DNA of 33,840 nucleotides, taken from assembly GCA_031280915.1 (NCBI GenBank), contig JAITGC010000094.1, positions 1 to 33,840 on the forward strand. Reading direction: 5' to 3'. Both the position numbers and the translations under genes were made by a program. How positions within the stretch are numbered: the first letter of the stretch is position 1; each line of letters opens with the position of its first letter. A model generated the notes under the pieces. The model was not told the origin of the DNA, did no database searches, and saw only the letters and a list, made by a program, of their open reading frames with translations. Below, piece after piece: positions 1 through 7,115 of this stretch. The DNA comes from Desulfovibrio sp. Its GTDB lineage: Bacteria; Desulfobacterota; Desulfovibrionia; Desulfovibrionales; Desulfovibrionaceae.

Positions 1-335
1 GAAGCGGTGGCGTGGAATAGCCACCAGATACGCGAAAAATACGGCATCATTTCTCGCCGCCATTCATATCAGGTGCATCTTTTTATGGGCTTCAATCTCG
101 TGACTACACTATCTAGGACGATTTGAAATTGTTCTGGCGGCGGGGCAGGGAACCTGGCAGCGGCGAACCGCCCGCGCGAAGGCGAGGCGAAAGCCGGCGT
201 TATTCGAAATGTCGTCCGGCAAGCCTGAGGGCGTAAAGGTTCAGAAAATGGCGCAGGCGAAATTTACTTTTGCCGTTGCGCAAAAATATCAGTAAGGTGA
301 AAACGCCGCAGTCGAGAACAAAAAAGAGGTGAGCT
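1..335. other. Left-edge region without a confident gene
   Basis: Frame 1 of the plus strand is open from the window start to a TGA at 124-126 (about 41 codons). It could be the tail of a gene beginning outside the window, but I recognise nothing in it and an open stretch of this length can occur by chance. From about 115 to 146 lies a copy of a dispersed repeat (see the repeat entries). The rest, up to the motB-like start, is GC-rich with short imperfect inverted repeats and no convincing gene. No motA-like sequence is visible here, although motA normally precedes motB. Confidence 0.3.
115..146 (+). repeat. Dispersed intergenic repeat, copy A (partial)
   Basis: The segment contains GATTTGAAATTGTTCTGG followed by CGGCGGGGCA. 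Its right half, TGAAATTGYTCTGG-CGGCGGG, recurs at 1049-1085, 6911-6945 and 17988-18025. Unlike those, this copy lacks most of the left palindromic arm, so it reads as a decayed member. It lies outside any recognisable gene. Confidence 0.45.
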
Positions 336-1043
336 ATGGGTGGCGCGTGGAAAGTGGCCTATGCCGATTTTGTGACGGCAATGATGGCTTTTTTTCTTTT
401 GCTCTGGATTCTCAACATGGTTCCCCCGGAAACCAAGGCGGGCCTGGCCGCCTATTTCAGCGGCGAACGCAATTTTGACTCCAGTTCCACATCGCCGGTT
501 TCCAATAATCCTTTTATTCAGAACACCAATAAAATTGACACGCGCGATCTCAAGATTTCCGAAATTGAAAAATCGCACTTCGCCATTGCCCAGAAACTCA
601 AACAAATGATCATGGCCGACGCTGTGCCGCAAAGTTCTTCCGGCATCAGCGCCGATGACGTGGGCGTACAACTGCACGTCAACTCGGATGTCATGTTCGG
701 AGCGGGTTCTGTGGATCTTTTGCCGGAGGGTGAGAAAGTTCTCCAAAGTGTGCTCGCCATTTTGTCGGAATACAATCTCTACCTCGTGGTGCGGGGGCAT
801 GCCGATTCCCGGGAGGCCCGTCCGCCATATGCCTCCTGCTGGGAGTTGTCGGGAGCGCGGGCGGCGGCCATGGTGCACTATCTGGTGGAAAAAGGCGTCA
901 AACCCACACGTATGCGGGGGGTTTCCTATGGCGATACACGCCCCCTCAAACCCGGCATTGATGAAAAAAACCGCGCCGCCAATCGGCGTGTGGAATTTTT
1001 CTTCCACCGCCCGGAGGTGATGTCTTACAGCGTTGTGTATTGA
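336..1043 (+). CDS. motB: MotB-like flagellar stator / OmpA-domain protein with truncated N-terminus
   Basis: The 235-residue product has one N-terminal membrane segment carrying the stator signature WKVAYADFVTAMMAFFLLLW, with the ion-binding aspartate at residue 11. A C-terminal OmpA/MotB peptidoglycan-binding domain follows (about residues 115-230, with GHADSRE and NRAANRRVEF motifs). In the family this protein anchors the MotA/MotB ion channel to peptidoglycan and powers flagellar rotation. The start is set by an in-frame TGA at 330-332 and a GAGGTG ribosome site. Family members normally have some 20-30 basic cytoplasmic residues before GG(A/S)WK; here only three residues precede the tryptophan's alanine. 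No motA is visible upstream, so the gene may be a displaced or 5'-rebuilt copy. A related OmpA-type role outside the flagellum cannot be excluded. Confidence 0.85.
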   Translation: MGGAWKVAYADFVTAMMAFFLLLWILNMVPPETKAGLAAYFSGERNFDSSSTSPVSNNPFIQNTNKIDTRDLKISEIEKSHFAIAQKLKQMIMADAVPQSSSGISADDVGVQLHVNSDVMFGAGSVDLLPEGEKVLQSVLAILSEYNLYLVVRGHADSREARPPYASCWELSGARAAAMVHYLVEKGVKPTRMRGVSYGDTRPLKPGIDEKNRAANRRVEFFFHRPEVMSYSVVY

Positions 1044-1048
1044 CGCGC

Positions 1049-1085
1049 CCGCCGCCAGAGCAATTTCAACGTGAAACTGCCCTGG
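1049..1085 (-). repeat. Dispersed palindromic repeat, copy B; likely bidirectional terminator
   Basis: At 1055-1085 two 14-base arms (CCAGAGCAATTTCA and TGAAACTGCCCTGG) pair around an ACG loop with only two mismatches, both G-T wobbles in RNA. CCCGCCG flanks the left arm, so on the minus strand this copy reads TGAAATTGCTCTGGCGGCGGG, matching the other copies. It sits between the convergent motB-like and UPF0173 genes, and the UPF0173 stop codon (1066-1068) lies inside its left arm. A transcription-terminating or REP-like role is inferred from position. Confidence 0.6.
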
Positions 1086-1767
1086 ACAGGGTAAAGCTTT
1101 CCCCCGGTTTGAGGTCGACGCACCGACAGGCCGGGCAAGACCCGGCCAGTTCTTTTTTGAAGTCAGCCGTCGTTTGGGCCAGAAGCGGAAAAGTGCCCCA
1201 GTGCATGGGCAATGCCGCCTTGCATTGCAAAAGCTCACAGGCCATTGCCGCCTGGCGGGCGTCCATGGTAAAAACACCGCCGATGGGCAGCAGCGCCACA
1301 TCTATGGCGTATAATCTGCCCCAAAGTTCCATCCCGGCGAAAATGCACGTATCGCCCGCGTGATAAATTGTGACGCCGTCCGGCATGACGACAATGTAGC
1401 CGGCCGGTGAGCCGGATTCGCTGGAATGGAAGGCCTGGGTCATGGTCACGCTCACGCCTTTGTACTGTATGGTGCCGCCCATGTTGAAGCCGATGCCGTT
1501 GAACACCTGATTTTCGGGCAGGCCAGCCTGTACAAGCCTGCCGGCTGTTCCCACGATGGCTCCGAGCATGGCTCCGGTATTTTTGCAGACAGCCACCGCT
1601 TCCCCCACGTGATCCGCATGGTCATGCGTGACAAGAACCATATCTATGGAACCGGGTGTGTCGGCGCCCACAGCCGAGGCATGGGAGAAAAACGGGTCAA
1701 GCAGCACCGAGACGCCCCCAGAAGCAATTTTGAACGCGGAATGTCCGTACCAGGTTATTTCACTCAT
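1066..1767 (-). CDS. UPF0173 family metal-dependent hydrolase
   Basis: The 233-residue protein has the metallo-beta-lactamase fold signature. It opens with [14 protein letters not shown] and has the metal site H-D-H-A-D-H (residues 48-53), then further ligand motifs YHAGDT and PMHWGTFP. Length and motif order fit the UPF0173/YtkL family, whose physiological substrate is not established. The start at 1767 is preferred because GGAGAG lies just upstream on the minus strand. The frame stays open back to 1920, but that extension resembles a different protein and is treated separately. The gene follows the selenium operon in the same direction, about 270 bases downstream of its last gene, so co-transcription is possible but not required. 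Confidence 0.88.
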   Translation of the reverse strand: MSEITWYGHSAFKIASGGVSVLLDPFFSHASAVGADTPGSIDMVLVTHDHADHVGEAVAVCKNTGAMLGAIVGTAGRLVQAGLPENQVFNGIGFNMGGTIQYKGVSVTMTQAFHSSESGSPAGYIVVMPDGVTIYHAGDTCIFAGMELWGRLYAIDVALLPIGGVFTMDARQAAMACELLQCKAALPMHWGTFPLLAQTTADFKKELAGSCPACRCVDLKPGESFTLSRAVSR

Positions 1768-1920
1768 CGTTCTCTCTCCACGGTATCGGCTTGCCGCCCC
1801 AGTGGGGACATGTGCGCCGCAAGCCAGGTTGGTCAAAAATTCTGCCGCTGCATCGCCGCATGCCATCCCGGCGAGAGCCATTCCACTTGCGCCGCTGATG
1901 CCGAGCAAAACGTTAAACAT
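1768..1920 (-). pseudogene. Possible UbiX-like N-terminal remnant fused in frame to UPF0173
   Basis: Reading the UPF0173 frame upstream of its likely start gives a peptide beginning [17 protein letters not shown]. This resembles the flavin-binding N-terminus of UbiX/Pad1 flavin prenyltransferases (consensus near xxIVGISGASG). The similarity fades after about 20 residues, no ribosome site precedes the ATG at 1918-1920, and no other frame continues the domain. It is either a decayed ubiX fragment or a chance open extension. The match rests on a short glycine-rich loop only. Confidence 0.3.
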
Positions 1921-2036
1921 CGTTGATTTGCTCTATCCCATTCTTCGCATACCTTCAAGGCATTTGGGGCGCTGCCGGACATCCGCTCTCCCGCCGGAAA
2001 TGTGCCCCGCATATCGAAAAGCCCCCTGGGGTCATG

Positions 2037-2894
2037 TCATCGCAAGGCCTGAGGGAGAAATTCCAGGAGGTCGGCGATGCCGGCGGCCGGCGTTGGCCGC
2101 GCCAGGGCGCCCATGCGCCGGTTGACCAAAGCGGCCCGGGTCAAAGCGTCTCTCATGGGCCGTCCCGCGCAGAGCAGGGCGCAGGCTATTCCAGCCAATG
2201 TATCGCCTGTGCCGCCTATGGCTTCAAGTTCCGGAACGCTGGGCAGGCTGACCCTTGCCGCCACTTGCCCCTTTTGGATCACATAATCCGTGCCCCCCTT
2301 GACCAGCATGCCGGCCGGGGCATTTTCATGAATATAGGCCCGCATGGCGAGTTCCGGGGCGTCATTGTCCTCGGACAGGAGAAAGCCTCTGGTGTAAAAG
2401 GGATGAGGCGCTTTTTCGTCGGCCAAAAAGGCCAATTCTCCGGCATCAGGAAAGAAAAGATCATAGGAAGCCGCATAACCGCTCATTTTGGCGGCGTACA
2501 TAAAGCCGGCGTCGGCGCACAGCAACGGCTTTGGAACAAGGCTTTCCAAACGCGGCAGAAGCCTGCTGTGCCAATCCACATCGGGCCAGAAGTAATGAAA
2601 GATTATCCCCCGCACAGGAGGGATGCGCTGCTCATGCAGAAAACGGTAAACCCGGCGACTGCCTTCTCCCCCGCCATCATCGCCGGCCAGCAGGACAAAG
2701 GGCGGAGCGATGCCGAGTATGTCCGCCGTGACGGCATATGCCGCCACCAGTGCCGCCGATCCTCTGGCGATGGAAACCCGGCTGCTCCCTTCAGGGTTTT
2801 CCAGGGACAGTTGGCGTCCTTGCGCCGTTATGGCGGCGCGGCATAATCGACAGGGGCATTCTTCCGGCACTGTTCCGCAGATCAACCATTCCAC
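2037..2894 (-). CDS. Ribokinase/NAD(P)HX-dehydratase-fold protein with N-terminal Cys cluster, in selenium operon
   Basis: The 285-residue product has features of the ribokinase superfamily as found in ADP/ATP-dependent NAD(P)H-hydrate dehydratases and related sugar kinases: FPDAGELAFL (148-157), VKGGTDYVI (198-206) and the anion-hole motif GGTGDTLAG (227-235). The first 20 residues carry four cysteines (C6, C13, C15, C18; CGTVPEECPCRLC), which such kinases do not normally have and which could bind a metal or carry sulfur/selenium. GTG at 2892-2894 is chosen: it overlaps the end of the upstream DUF3343 gene and has GAGGAGG at a suitable distance. The substrate is unknown. Placement as last gene of the yedE-yedF-DUF3343 unit suggests a selenium- or sulfur-linked role, which is inference. 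Confidence 0.7.
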   Translation of the reverse strand: MEWLICGTVPEECPCRLCRAAITAQGRQLSLENPEGSSRVSIARGSAALVAAYAVTADILGIAPPFVLLAGDDGGGEGSRRVYRFLHEQRIPPVRGIIFHYFWPDVDWHSRLLPRLESLVPKPLLCADAGFMYAAKMSGYAASYDLFFPDAGELAFLADEKAPHPFYTRGFLLSEDNDAPELAMRAYIHENAPAGMLVKGGTDYVIQKGQVAARVSLPSVPELEAIGGTGDTLAGIACALLCAGRPMRDALTRAALVNRRMGALARPTPAAGIADLLEFLPQALR

Positions 2895-3439
2895 AGGCGT
2901 TTGGCCTCCTCGAACGCCAGATGCAAGGCATAGGCGCACAGACTTTGCCCTTTTTTTCTGGGTGGTTCCGCTTCCCCGAGTGTTTGTGTTGTGAGAATAT
3001 GCGCCAAATAGGGGACATCCGGACATCCTCCGCCGGAAACATTGACGATGCGCCCCGAGGCTTTCTCTATGGTAATTTTCATGTTTGCCGCCCTGACCAT
3101 CAGATAGTCTCCGAAATCCTTGTATAAAAACAAGGAGGACGGCCCCGGCAGATCCTCCGTGACAGGGAAAAAACCCAGGGGATGGAGGGCATTGGCATCA
3201 AAAATGCCGCGAAGAAACGGCTCCTGTTCCAGACGGTATTCAATGGCAAGGTCGCAACCCTTGCGCATGTGGGATGGAGGCGCCTTTACCGCGACAGGAA
3301 TTCCGGCCTCTTTGAGAAGTTGTTCGGCTCTGATCACGTCGCCTGTCTGTTCAAACAGCGTCACTCCCATTCCGGCGCCGGCAGAGCCGGGGTCGGGATG
3401 GAAGTGACGCCGGATTTTGAGAAAAATGCCTTTCAGCAT
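2882..3439 (-). CDS. DUF3343 domain protein (putative Se/S carrier)
   Basis: The 185-residue protein begins with a DUF3343-like domain of about 75 residues (GVTLFEQTGDVIRAEQLLKEAG, then APPSHMRKGCDLAIEY with the conserved Cys). A second part of about 100 residues follows, with a GGGCPDVPYLAHIL motif and a second cysteine. DUF3343 proteins are repeatedly found with selenium-trait genes and have been proposed as selenium or sulfur carriers; direct biochemistry is sparse. ATG at 3437-3439 overlaps the yedF stop by one base (TGATG); a GTG one codon earlier is also possible. The next gene downstream overlaps its end by 13 bases, indicating translational coupling. Longer than stand-alone DUF3343 proteins because of the extra C-terminal region. 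Confidence 0.75.
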   Translation of the reverse strand: MLKGIFLKIRRHFHPDPGSAGAGMGVTLFEQTGDVIRAEQLLKEAGIPVAVKAPPSHMRKGCDLAIEYRLEQEPFLRGIFDANALHPLGFFPVTEDLPGPSSLFLYKDFGDYLMVRAANMKITIEKASGRIVNVSGGGCPDVPYLAHILTTQTLGEAEPPRKKGQSLCAYALHLAFEEAKRLWNG

Positions 3440-3651
3440 CACTGCCTGGCAAGGGTGAGAAGCATCTCTTCCCCGGCTCCCGCGACAGCGACGGACCAGC
3501 CGCTGGACGTGGCGGCGCGGGTGACGTTCTCCACAGCTACGGCATTGTCCACACGTATCTCAACAACGCTGTCCTTTCCGGTCTTTATGGCCTCCAGGGC
3601 CAGAAAAACAGGTTGAGGGCAGGACAGGCCCCTGGCGTCAATTGTGCGCAT
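3439..3651 (-). CDS. yedF: TusA/YedF-family sulfurtransferase-like protein
   Basis: The 70-residue product has the TusA/YedF signature DARGLSCPQPV with the active cysteine at residue 11. TusA-family proteins carry persulfide, and YedF versions next to yedE are associated with selenium metabolism. The ATG at 3649-3651 is preferred over an upstream ATG at 3687 because GAGAGGAG lies just before it. Only the TusA-like domain is present; many selenium-associated YedF proteins also have a C-terminal DsrE-like domain, absent here. It begins 17 bases after the yedE stop and overlaps the DUF3343 gene, so the order yedE-yedF-DUF3343 is a tight operon. Confidence 0.85.
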   Translation of the reverse strand: MRTIDARGLSCPQPVFLALEAIKTGKDSVVEIRVDNAVAVENVTRAATSSGWSVAVAGAGEEMLLTLARQ

Positions 3652-3668
3652 ATTCTCCTCTCCCGCGT

Positions 3669-4760
3669 TCAGGATTTGCGACGGCAAAAAAATCCGATGC
3701 CCAGAAGAACGACCATGCCCACCGCCACGGCAATCGGCCCATTGGGGCCCGCCCCGGCGCCCGAGCTTGCCAGGCCGAGATTATGGGAAAGAGCCGCGCC
3801 GACAATCATGCCCAGCACAAATATTCCGGCATCCGTATCTCCTTCGCCGCTCATAAAAAGTTGCCGCCCGGGGCAGCCGCCGGCCAGGGCAAAGGCCAGG
3901 CCGGCCATGGTCATGCCGAGAAAGTTCCATATATGCTTGTCATGGGCCACAGGTTGCCCCGCAAAACCCGGATGGAACTGGCCGAGGAGCAGATTGGCGC
4001 AAAAAATGCCGGCCAGCAGCGCAAGGACGCCCCATAAAAGATGGGTTTGCCGGAACAGGAAAAAATCCCTGAAGGCTCCCATAGAGCAAAAACGGCTGCG
4101 TTGGGCCAAGAAACCGATCACAAGAGCAATGCCGAGGGAGGCAAGCAGAGGAGCGTGGGAAGCCCCCGGCCCCTTGAGGGAATAAAAGAGCACACCGCTT
4201 TGTTCCGCCCCGTCGATTTGCGGGTACAGCAGGCGTAGCGCCAAAAGAGCCAGCATAATGAGGGGAAGAACATAGCCGGCGGGGGAAGGCTGGCTCTTGC
4301 CGCTCTCCAGGCTGAATCCGGCCCTGAAAAAGAAGGTGGCTATATATATTCCCGCCGCGAATCCGGCCAGGCCGGTCAGGGCATTCATATCCCCGCCCCC
4401 CAGACGGAACAGGGCGCGCCAGGGGCATCCAAGAAAGACCAGCGCCCCTGCCATGCCGAACATTCCCAGCATGAAACGGAGGATCGGGGAAGAACCTCCC
4501 CTGGGTCGGAATTCTCCGGACAGCAGAGCGGCAAAAAACGCCCCCAGGCACAGGCCGATGATTTCAGGCCGGAGATAGCGAACTATCGCCACCTGATGAA
4601 GCCCCAGAGCGCCGGCAATGTCCCGTTCAAAACAAGCCACACAAATGCCCATATTGGGCGGATTACCGAGTTTTTGCAGAATGGCTGCCAGAATGCCGAC
4701 AGTAAGGCCTACACAGACGACCCCGATGGTGGTAGCAAAGGGATTTGTTTTTGAGGACAT
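3669..4760 (-). CDS. yedE: YedE-family selenium/sulfur transporter-like membrane protein
   Basis: The 363-residue protein is highly hydrophobic with multiple membrane spans and the family's cysteine motifs: CVAC (C40, C43), FLGCPWR, RSRFCSMGAF and AGGCPGRQL. These match the YeeE/YedE permease family, of which the YedE branch (YedE/FdhT) co-occurs with selenoprotein synthesis and is thought to move selenium or sulfur compounds across the inner membrane. The ATG at 4758-4760 has an upstream AAGGA; the longer open frame to 4859 lacks support. It is the first gene of the minus-strand selenium operon and diverges from selD across about 270 bases. The transported species is not proven. Confidence 0.87.
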   Translation of the reverse strand: MSSKTNPFATTIGVVCVGLTVGILAAILQKLGNPPNMGICVACFERDIAGALGLHQVAIVRYLRPEIIGLCLGAFFAALLSGEFRPRGGSSPILRFMLGMFGMAGALVFLGCPWRALFRLGGGDMNALTGLAGFAAGIYIATFFFRAGFSLESGKSQPSPAGYVLPLIMLALLALRLLYPQIDGAEQSGVLFYSLKGPGASHAPLLASLGIALVIGFLAQRSRFCSMGAFRDFFLFRQTHLLWGVLALLAGIFCANLLLGQFHPGFAGQPVAHDKHIWNFLGMTMAGLAFALAGGCPGRQLFMSGEGDTDAGIFVLGMIVGAALSHNLGLASSGAGAGPNGPIAVAVGMVVLLGIGFFCRRKS

Positions 4761-5030
4761 AAGCAATATCCTTGTAAAAAATCCGGTCAGTATACCTCCC
4801 TGTAATAACGCCGGGCAAGGGCGGTCGGAGGCTGTCCTGGACACAAAAATACGCAACACCTACGGTATTGCAGCCGGGAGAGCGTTCAGCGTATCAGCAT
4901 GGCCGCCCTCCTTGAGTTTTTATGTCCGAAGCCGTTGTCGAAATATTGTCGTCGCCATGGTGTCATGGCTCATTTTTACATGGATATTCTCTCCTTGACA
5001 AGCTGAAATATATATGGCTGATGAAAAAAT
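4761..5030. promoter_or_regulatory. Divergent yedE/selD intergenic region
   Basis: This region separates the minus-strand yedE operon from plus-strand selD and must carry both promoters. A TTGACA is visible at 4995-5000 for selD, but no well-spaced -10 box follows, so it is not called as a promoter. Several reading frames are open across the region without recognisable products. No riboswitch or clear operator was identified by eye. Confidence 0.4.
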
Positions 5031-6095
5031 ATGACGCAAGAAGACACACGGCGACTGGTGGATTTTGCCAAAGCCGCCGGCTGAGCTGCCAAAATAGCTC
5101 CAGAGGTGCTGGAGCGCATTGTCAGTGCCCTGCCTGCCGACCCCTGGGCGGCGGGTCGTCTGCTCACGGCCAGCGGACGGAACGAAGACGCGGCTGTCGT
5201 CAGGATTCCGGAAGGCAAGGCTTTGGTGCAGACTCTGGATTTTTTTACCCCCATCGTCAACGATCCGTACAAATTCGGGCAAATAGCCGCAGCCAACGCC
5301 TTGTCCGATGTATATGCCATGGGGGGCGTGCCTTGGAGCGCCATGAACATTGTCTGTTTCCCTTCAAAATGCCTGGACATTTCCGTGCTCTCCTCAATCC
5401 TTCAGGGAAGCGCGGACAAGGTGGCCGAAGCCGGCGCCGTCATGGCCGGCGGTCACAGTCTGGAAGACGCCGAAATCAAATTCGGGCTTTCCGTCACAGG
5501 GCTTGTGGATCCCGGCGCCTTTGCGGATAACGCCTCTCTGCGGGCAGGCGACGCCCTTGTACTGACCAAGGCTCTGGGAACCGGCATTCTGGCCACTGCC
5601 ATCAAGGGCCGCCATGAAGAACACGAAAGGCTGGAAACGGAGCTTTTTGAAAGCGCGGCCCGGCTGAACGCCGTTCCCGGACAACTTGTGGGCAAACTCG
5701 GCCTCAGGGCGGCAACGGACATCACCGGTTTCGGCCTTGGCGGGCATCTTCTGGAAATGCTGGAGGCGTCACAACTGGCCGCGGTTATCCATTTGGGAGC
5801 ATTGCCCGTTCTGCCCGGAGCCAGAGAATGCGCCGCCCAGGGCTTTGTGCCGGCGGGCGCCCACGCAAACCGCATTTATCGCCAAGGGGCATATACTGTG
5901 GAGCCAGGCGTTGACCCCCTGCTGCTGGATGTGTTTTTCGACGCGCAAACGTCGGGGGGGATGCTGCTGGCCGTGCCGGCGAAAAGACTTTCCGAAGCCA
6001 TGACCCTTCTTGCCGATGGTGGTGAACGCGCCGCGCTCATCGGCGAAGTTGTCCCACACAGTCCTGGCTTGCCGCGCCTCAGATTGCTTCCCTGA
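5031..6095 (+). CDS. selD: Selenide, water dikinase (SelD), itself a selenoprotein
   Basis: SelD makes selenophosphate from selenide and ATP, the selenium donor for selenocysteine and selenouridine. Translation from ATG 5031 runs into TGA at 5082-5084 (codon 18) in the context KAAG-TGA-AAKIAPEVLE. This is where the family has its catalytic Cys or Sec in the KAAGCAAK motif, so the codon is read as selenocysteine. A hairpin resembling a bacterial SECIS follows at 5097-5115. Downstream are the expected ATP-binding and glycine-rich motifs (NEDAAVV, DFFTPIVNDPYKFGQIAAANALSDVYAMGG, GGHSLED, TDITGFGLGGH). Total length, 354 codons, fits the family. Conventional gene calling would start at GTG 5106 and lose the active site. 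The ribosome site is weak, and an in-frame stop at 5022-5024 excludes an earlier start. Confidence 0.93.
5082..5115 (+). promoter_or_regulatory. UGA selenocysteine codon with bacterial SECIS-like hairpin
   Basis: The in-frame TGA (5082-5084) is followed, after 12 bases, by a perfect 7-base-pair stem: GCTCCAG (5097-5103) and CTGGAGC (5109-5115) around the loop AGGTG. The loop lies about 20 bases after the UGA and contains a GU, as in bacterial SECIS elements recognised by SelB. The distance lies within the spacing known for these elements. Confidence 0.8.
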
Positions 6096-6225
6096 AATTC
6101 ACCCTGGATTGAAGGCGGAATCGGCAGATGAGCAGCGCGACGACGCCGATGGTGACGGCACAGGCAAGTCCGGAGGAAAGGGCGGTTTGAGGGCGCCTTA
6201 CGAGATTGTCAGGATGTCCGGATGA
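6096..6225 (-). pseudogene. Possible C-terminal remnant of a membrane protein
   Basis: On the minus strand one frame is open for about 48 codons through this gap. It contains a single strongly hydrophobic stretch (SSGLACAVTIGVVALLIC) followed by a basic tail (RFRLQSRVNF) and a stop just inside the selD 3' end. No start codon or ribosome site accompanies it. It could be the decayed tail of a permease, or chance. The family is not recognisable. Confidence 0.2.
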
Positions 6226-6780
6226 TTACGGCCGTCCAGGCGCTGTTTCCACCCAGGCGGCAAAGCTCTCCAGAAAGGTGTTGAGAAAGGCGCGTGTCCC
6301 CTCTTCGGCGAGGCCGCCGTCAGGCGTGAACAAATTGGGCGTATAGCGCAGGCAGGCTTCCGGGCTGGTCATCTGGCGGGCGCCCAGAAAAGCCAGCAGC
6401 GCGCGCAGTTGCGACTGGCAGACGGCCGTGCCCACAGGGCCGGGGCTTATGCCTGTGGAGGCCACGCATTTGCCGACCCATACGCCCTTGCCGTAGGGGC
6501 GACTTCCCCAGTCCAGGGCGTTTTTGAGCACAGCGGGAAAACTGCGGTTGTATTCGGGCGTGACGATCAGCACGCCGTCAGAAGCGGCGACGACGCTTTT
6601 CATCGCCACCACCGCCGGGGGGAGGTTTTTTTCCAGATCTTCGTTGAAGAAGGGAATGTCTTCCAGCTTGACGAAATCAAAACTGAAGAGTTTGCGGCCC
6701 AGTACGGCCAGGGCTTCAGCCAGTTTCCTGTTGATGGAGTCCCTGCGCAGCGAGGGCACGATGACCGCCAATGTGTGCAT
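6226..6780 (-). CDS. NADPH-dependent FMN reductase family protein
   Basis: The 184-residue flavodoxin-fold protein has the family motifs MHTLAVIVPSLRRDSINRKLA (N-terminal phosphate-binding region) and VTPEYNRSFPAVLKNALDW (about residues 74-92). These are typical of NAD(P)H:FMN/quinone reductases such as ChrR, SsuE and YieF. Such enzymes transfer hydride from NAD(P)H through FMN to quinones, chromate, azo compounds or free flavin. ATG 6778-6780 is preceded by AAGGAG. It lies alone between selD and the lolA-like gene. A role in reducing ferric siderophore is conceivable given the neighbouring locus, but nothing in the sequence shows it. Confidence 0.88.
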   Translation of the reverse strand: MHTLAVIVPSLRRDSINRKLAEALAVLGRKLFSFDFVKLEDIPFFNEDLEKNLPPAVVAMKSVVAASDGVLIVTPEYNRSFPAVLKNALDWGSRPYGKGVWVGKCVASTGISPGPVGTAVCQSQLRALLAFLGARQMTSPEACLRYTPNLFTPDGGLAEEGTRAFLNTFLESFAAWVETAPGRP

Positions 6781-6910
6781 GATGATCTCCTTGTCGCCTT
6801 TGTGTCATTTCGACGATGAACCTGGAGCAAATTACCTTTAACGCCTGCTGCGGCCCTGAGAGCCTTTTGCGCGCTCCCGCTTCGCTGCCTTGGCGGTTTT
6901 TGCATTCGTC

Positions 6911-6945
6911 CCGCCGGCCAGAGCGATTTCACTTCGGAATTGCTC
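6911..6945 (-). repeat. Dispersed palindromic repeat, copy C
   Basis: CCCGCCGGCCAGAGCGATTTCA pairs with GGAATTGCTCC across a short CTTC loop. On the minus strand its right half reads TGAAATCGCTCTGGCCGGCGGG, matching copies A, B and E with a few changes. It lies upstream of the FMN reductase and downstream of the lolA-like gene. Confidence 0.5.
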
Positions 6946-6952
6946 CAAAACT

Positions 6953-6992
6953 GCGCTATTGTGCCCTTGTCGGGCATTTTTGGCAATAGCGC
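6953..6992. terminator. Nested inverted repeat, probable terminator of the lolA-like gene
   Basis: Perfect 9-base arms GCGCTATTG (6953-6961) and CAATAGCGC (6984-6992) enclose a smaller stem TGCCC/GGGCA followed by five T residues on the plus strand. On the minus strand the outer stem is followed by AGTTTTGG. It lies about 120 bases past the minus-strand lolA-like stop, where a terminator would be expected. Confidence 0.55.
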
Positions 6993-7115
6993 CTGCCCGA
7001 TGTTTGCGGCATTTACAGGGTGCGCGCCTGATAATCCGGCTGCCGCGGATTTTTTCAACACCTTGCCGGACTTGCCGGACATGGCTTCACAATTCCGGAA
7101 CCGGAATTGGCAAAA

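Larger units (their letters stand above)
6781..7115. other. Intergenic region with repeat and terminator, no gene
   Basis: The stretch between the FMN reductase and the lolA-like gene holds a copy of the dispersed repeat (6911-6945), a nested hairpin terminator (6953-6992) and otherwise no supported coding sequence. Frames open across it are overlaps from neighbouring genes and show no family features. Confidence 0.5.

Noticed and set aside
297-335. Readthrough of TGA 330-332 as a selenocysteine in the MotB-like protein
   Set aside because: The family has no Cys or Sec there, no SECIS-like stem follows, and a ribosome site directly supports the start at 336.
264-1301. 345-codon minus-strand frame across the motB-like gene
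   Set aside because: It covers the conserved stator and OmpA motifs on the plus strand and runs through the UPF0173 3' end; no domain is visible.
5106-6095. SelD starting at GTG 5106
   Set aside because: This start lies inside the SECIS-like loop and omits the catalytic region; extension through the UGA restores the conserved N-terminus.
6600-7082. 160-codon minus-strand frame before the FMN reductase
   Set aside because: It overlaps the reductase in another frame, crosses a repeat and a terminator, and has no family features.
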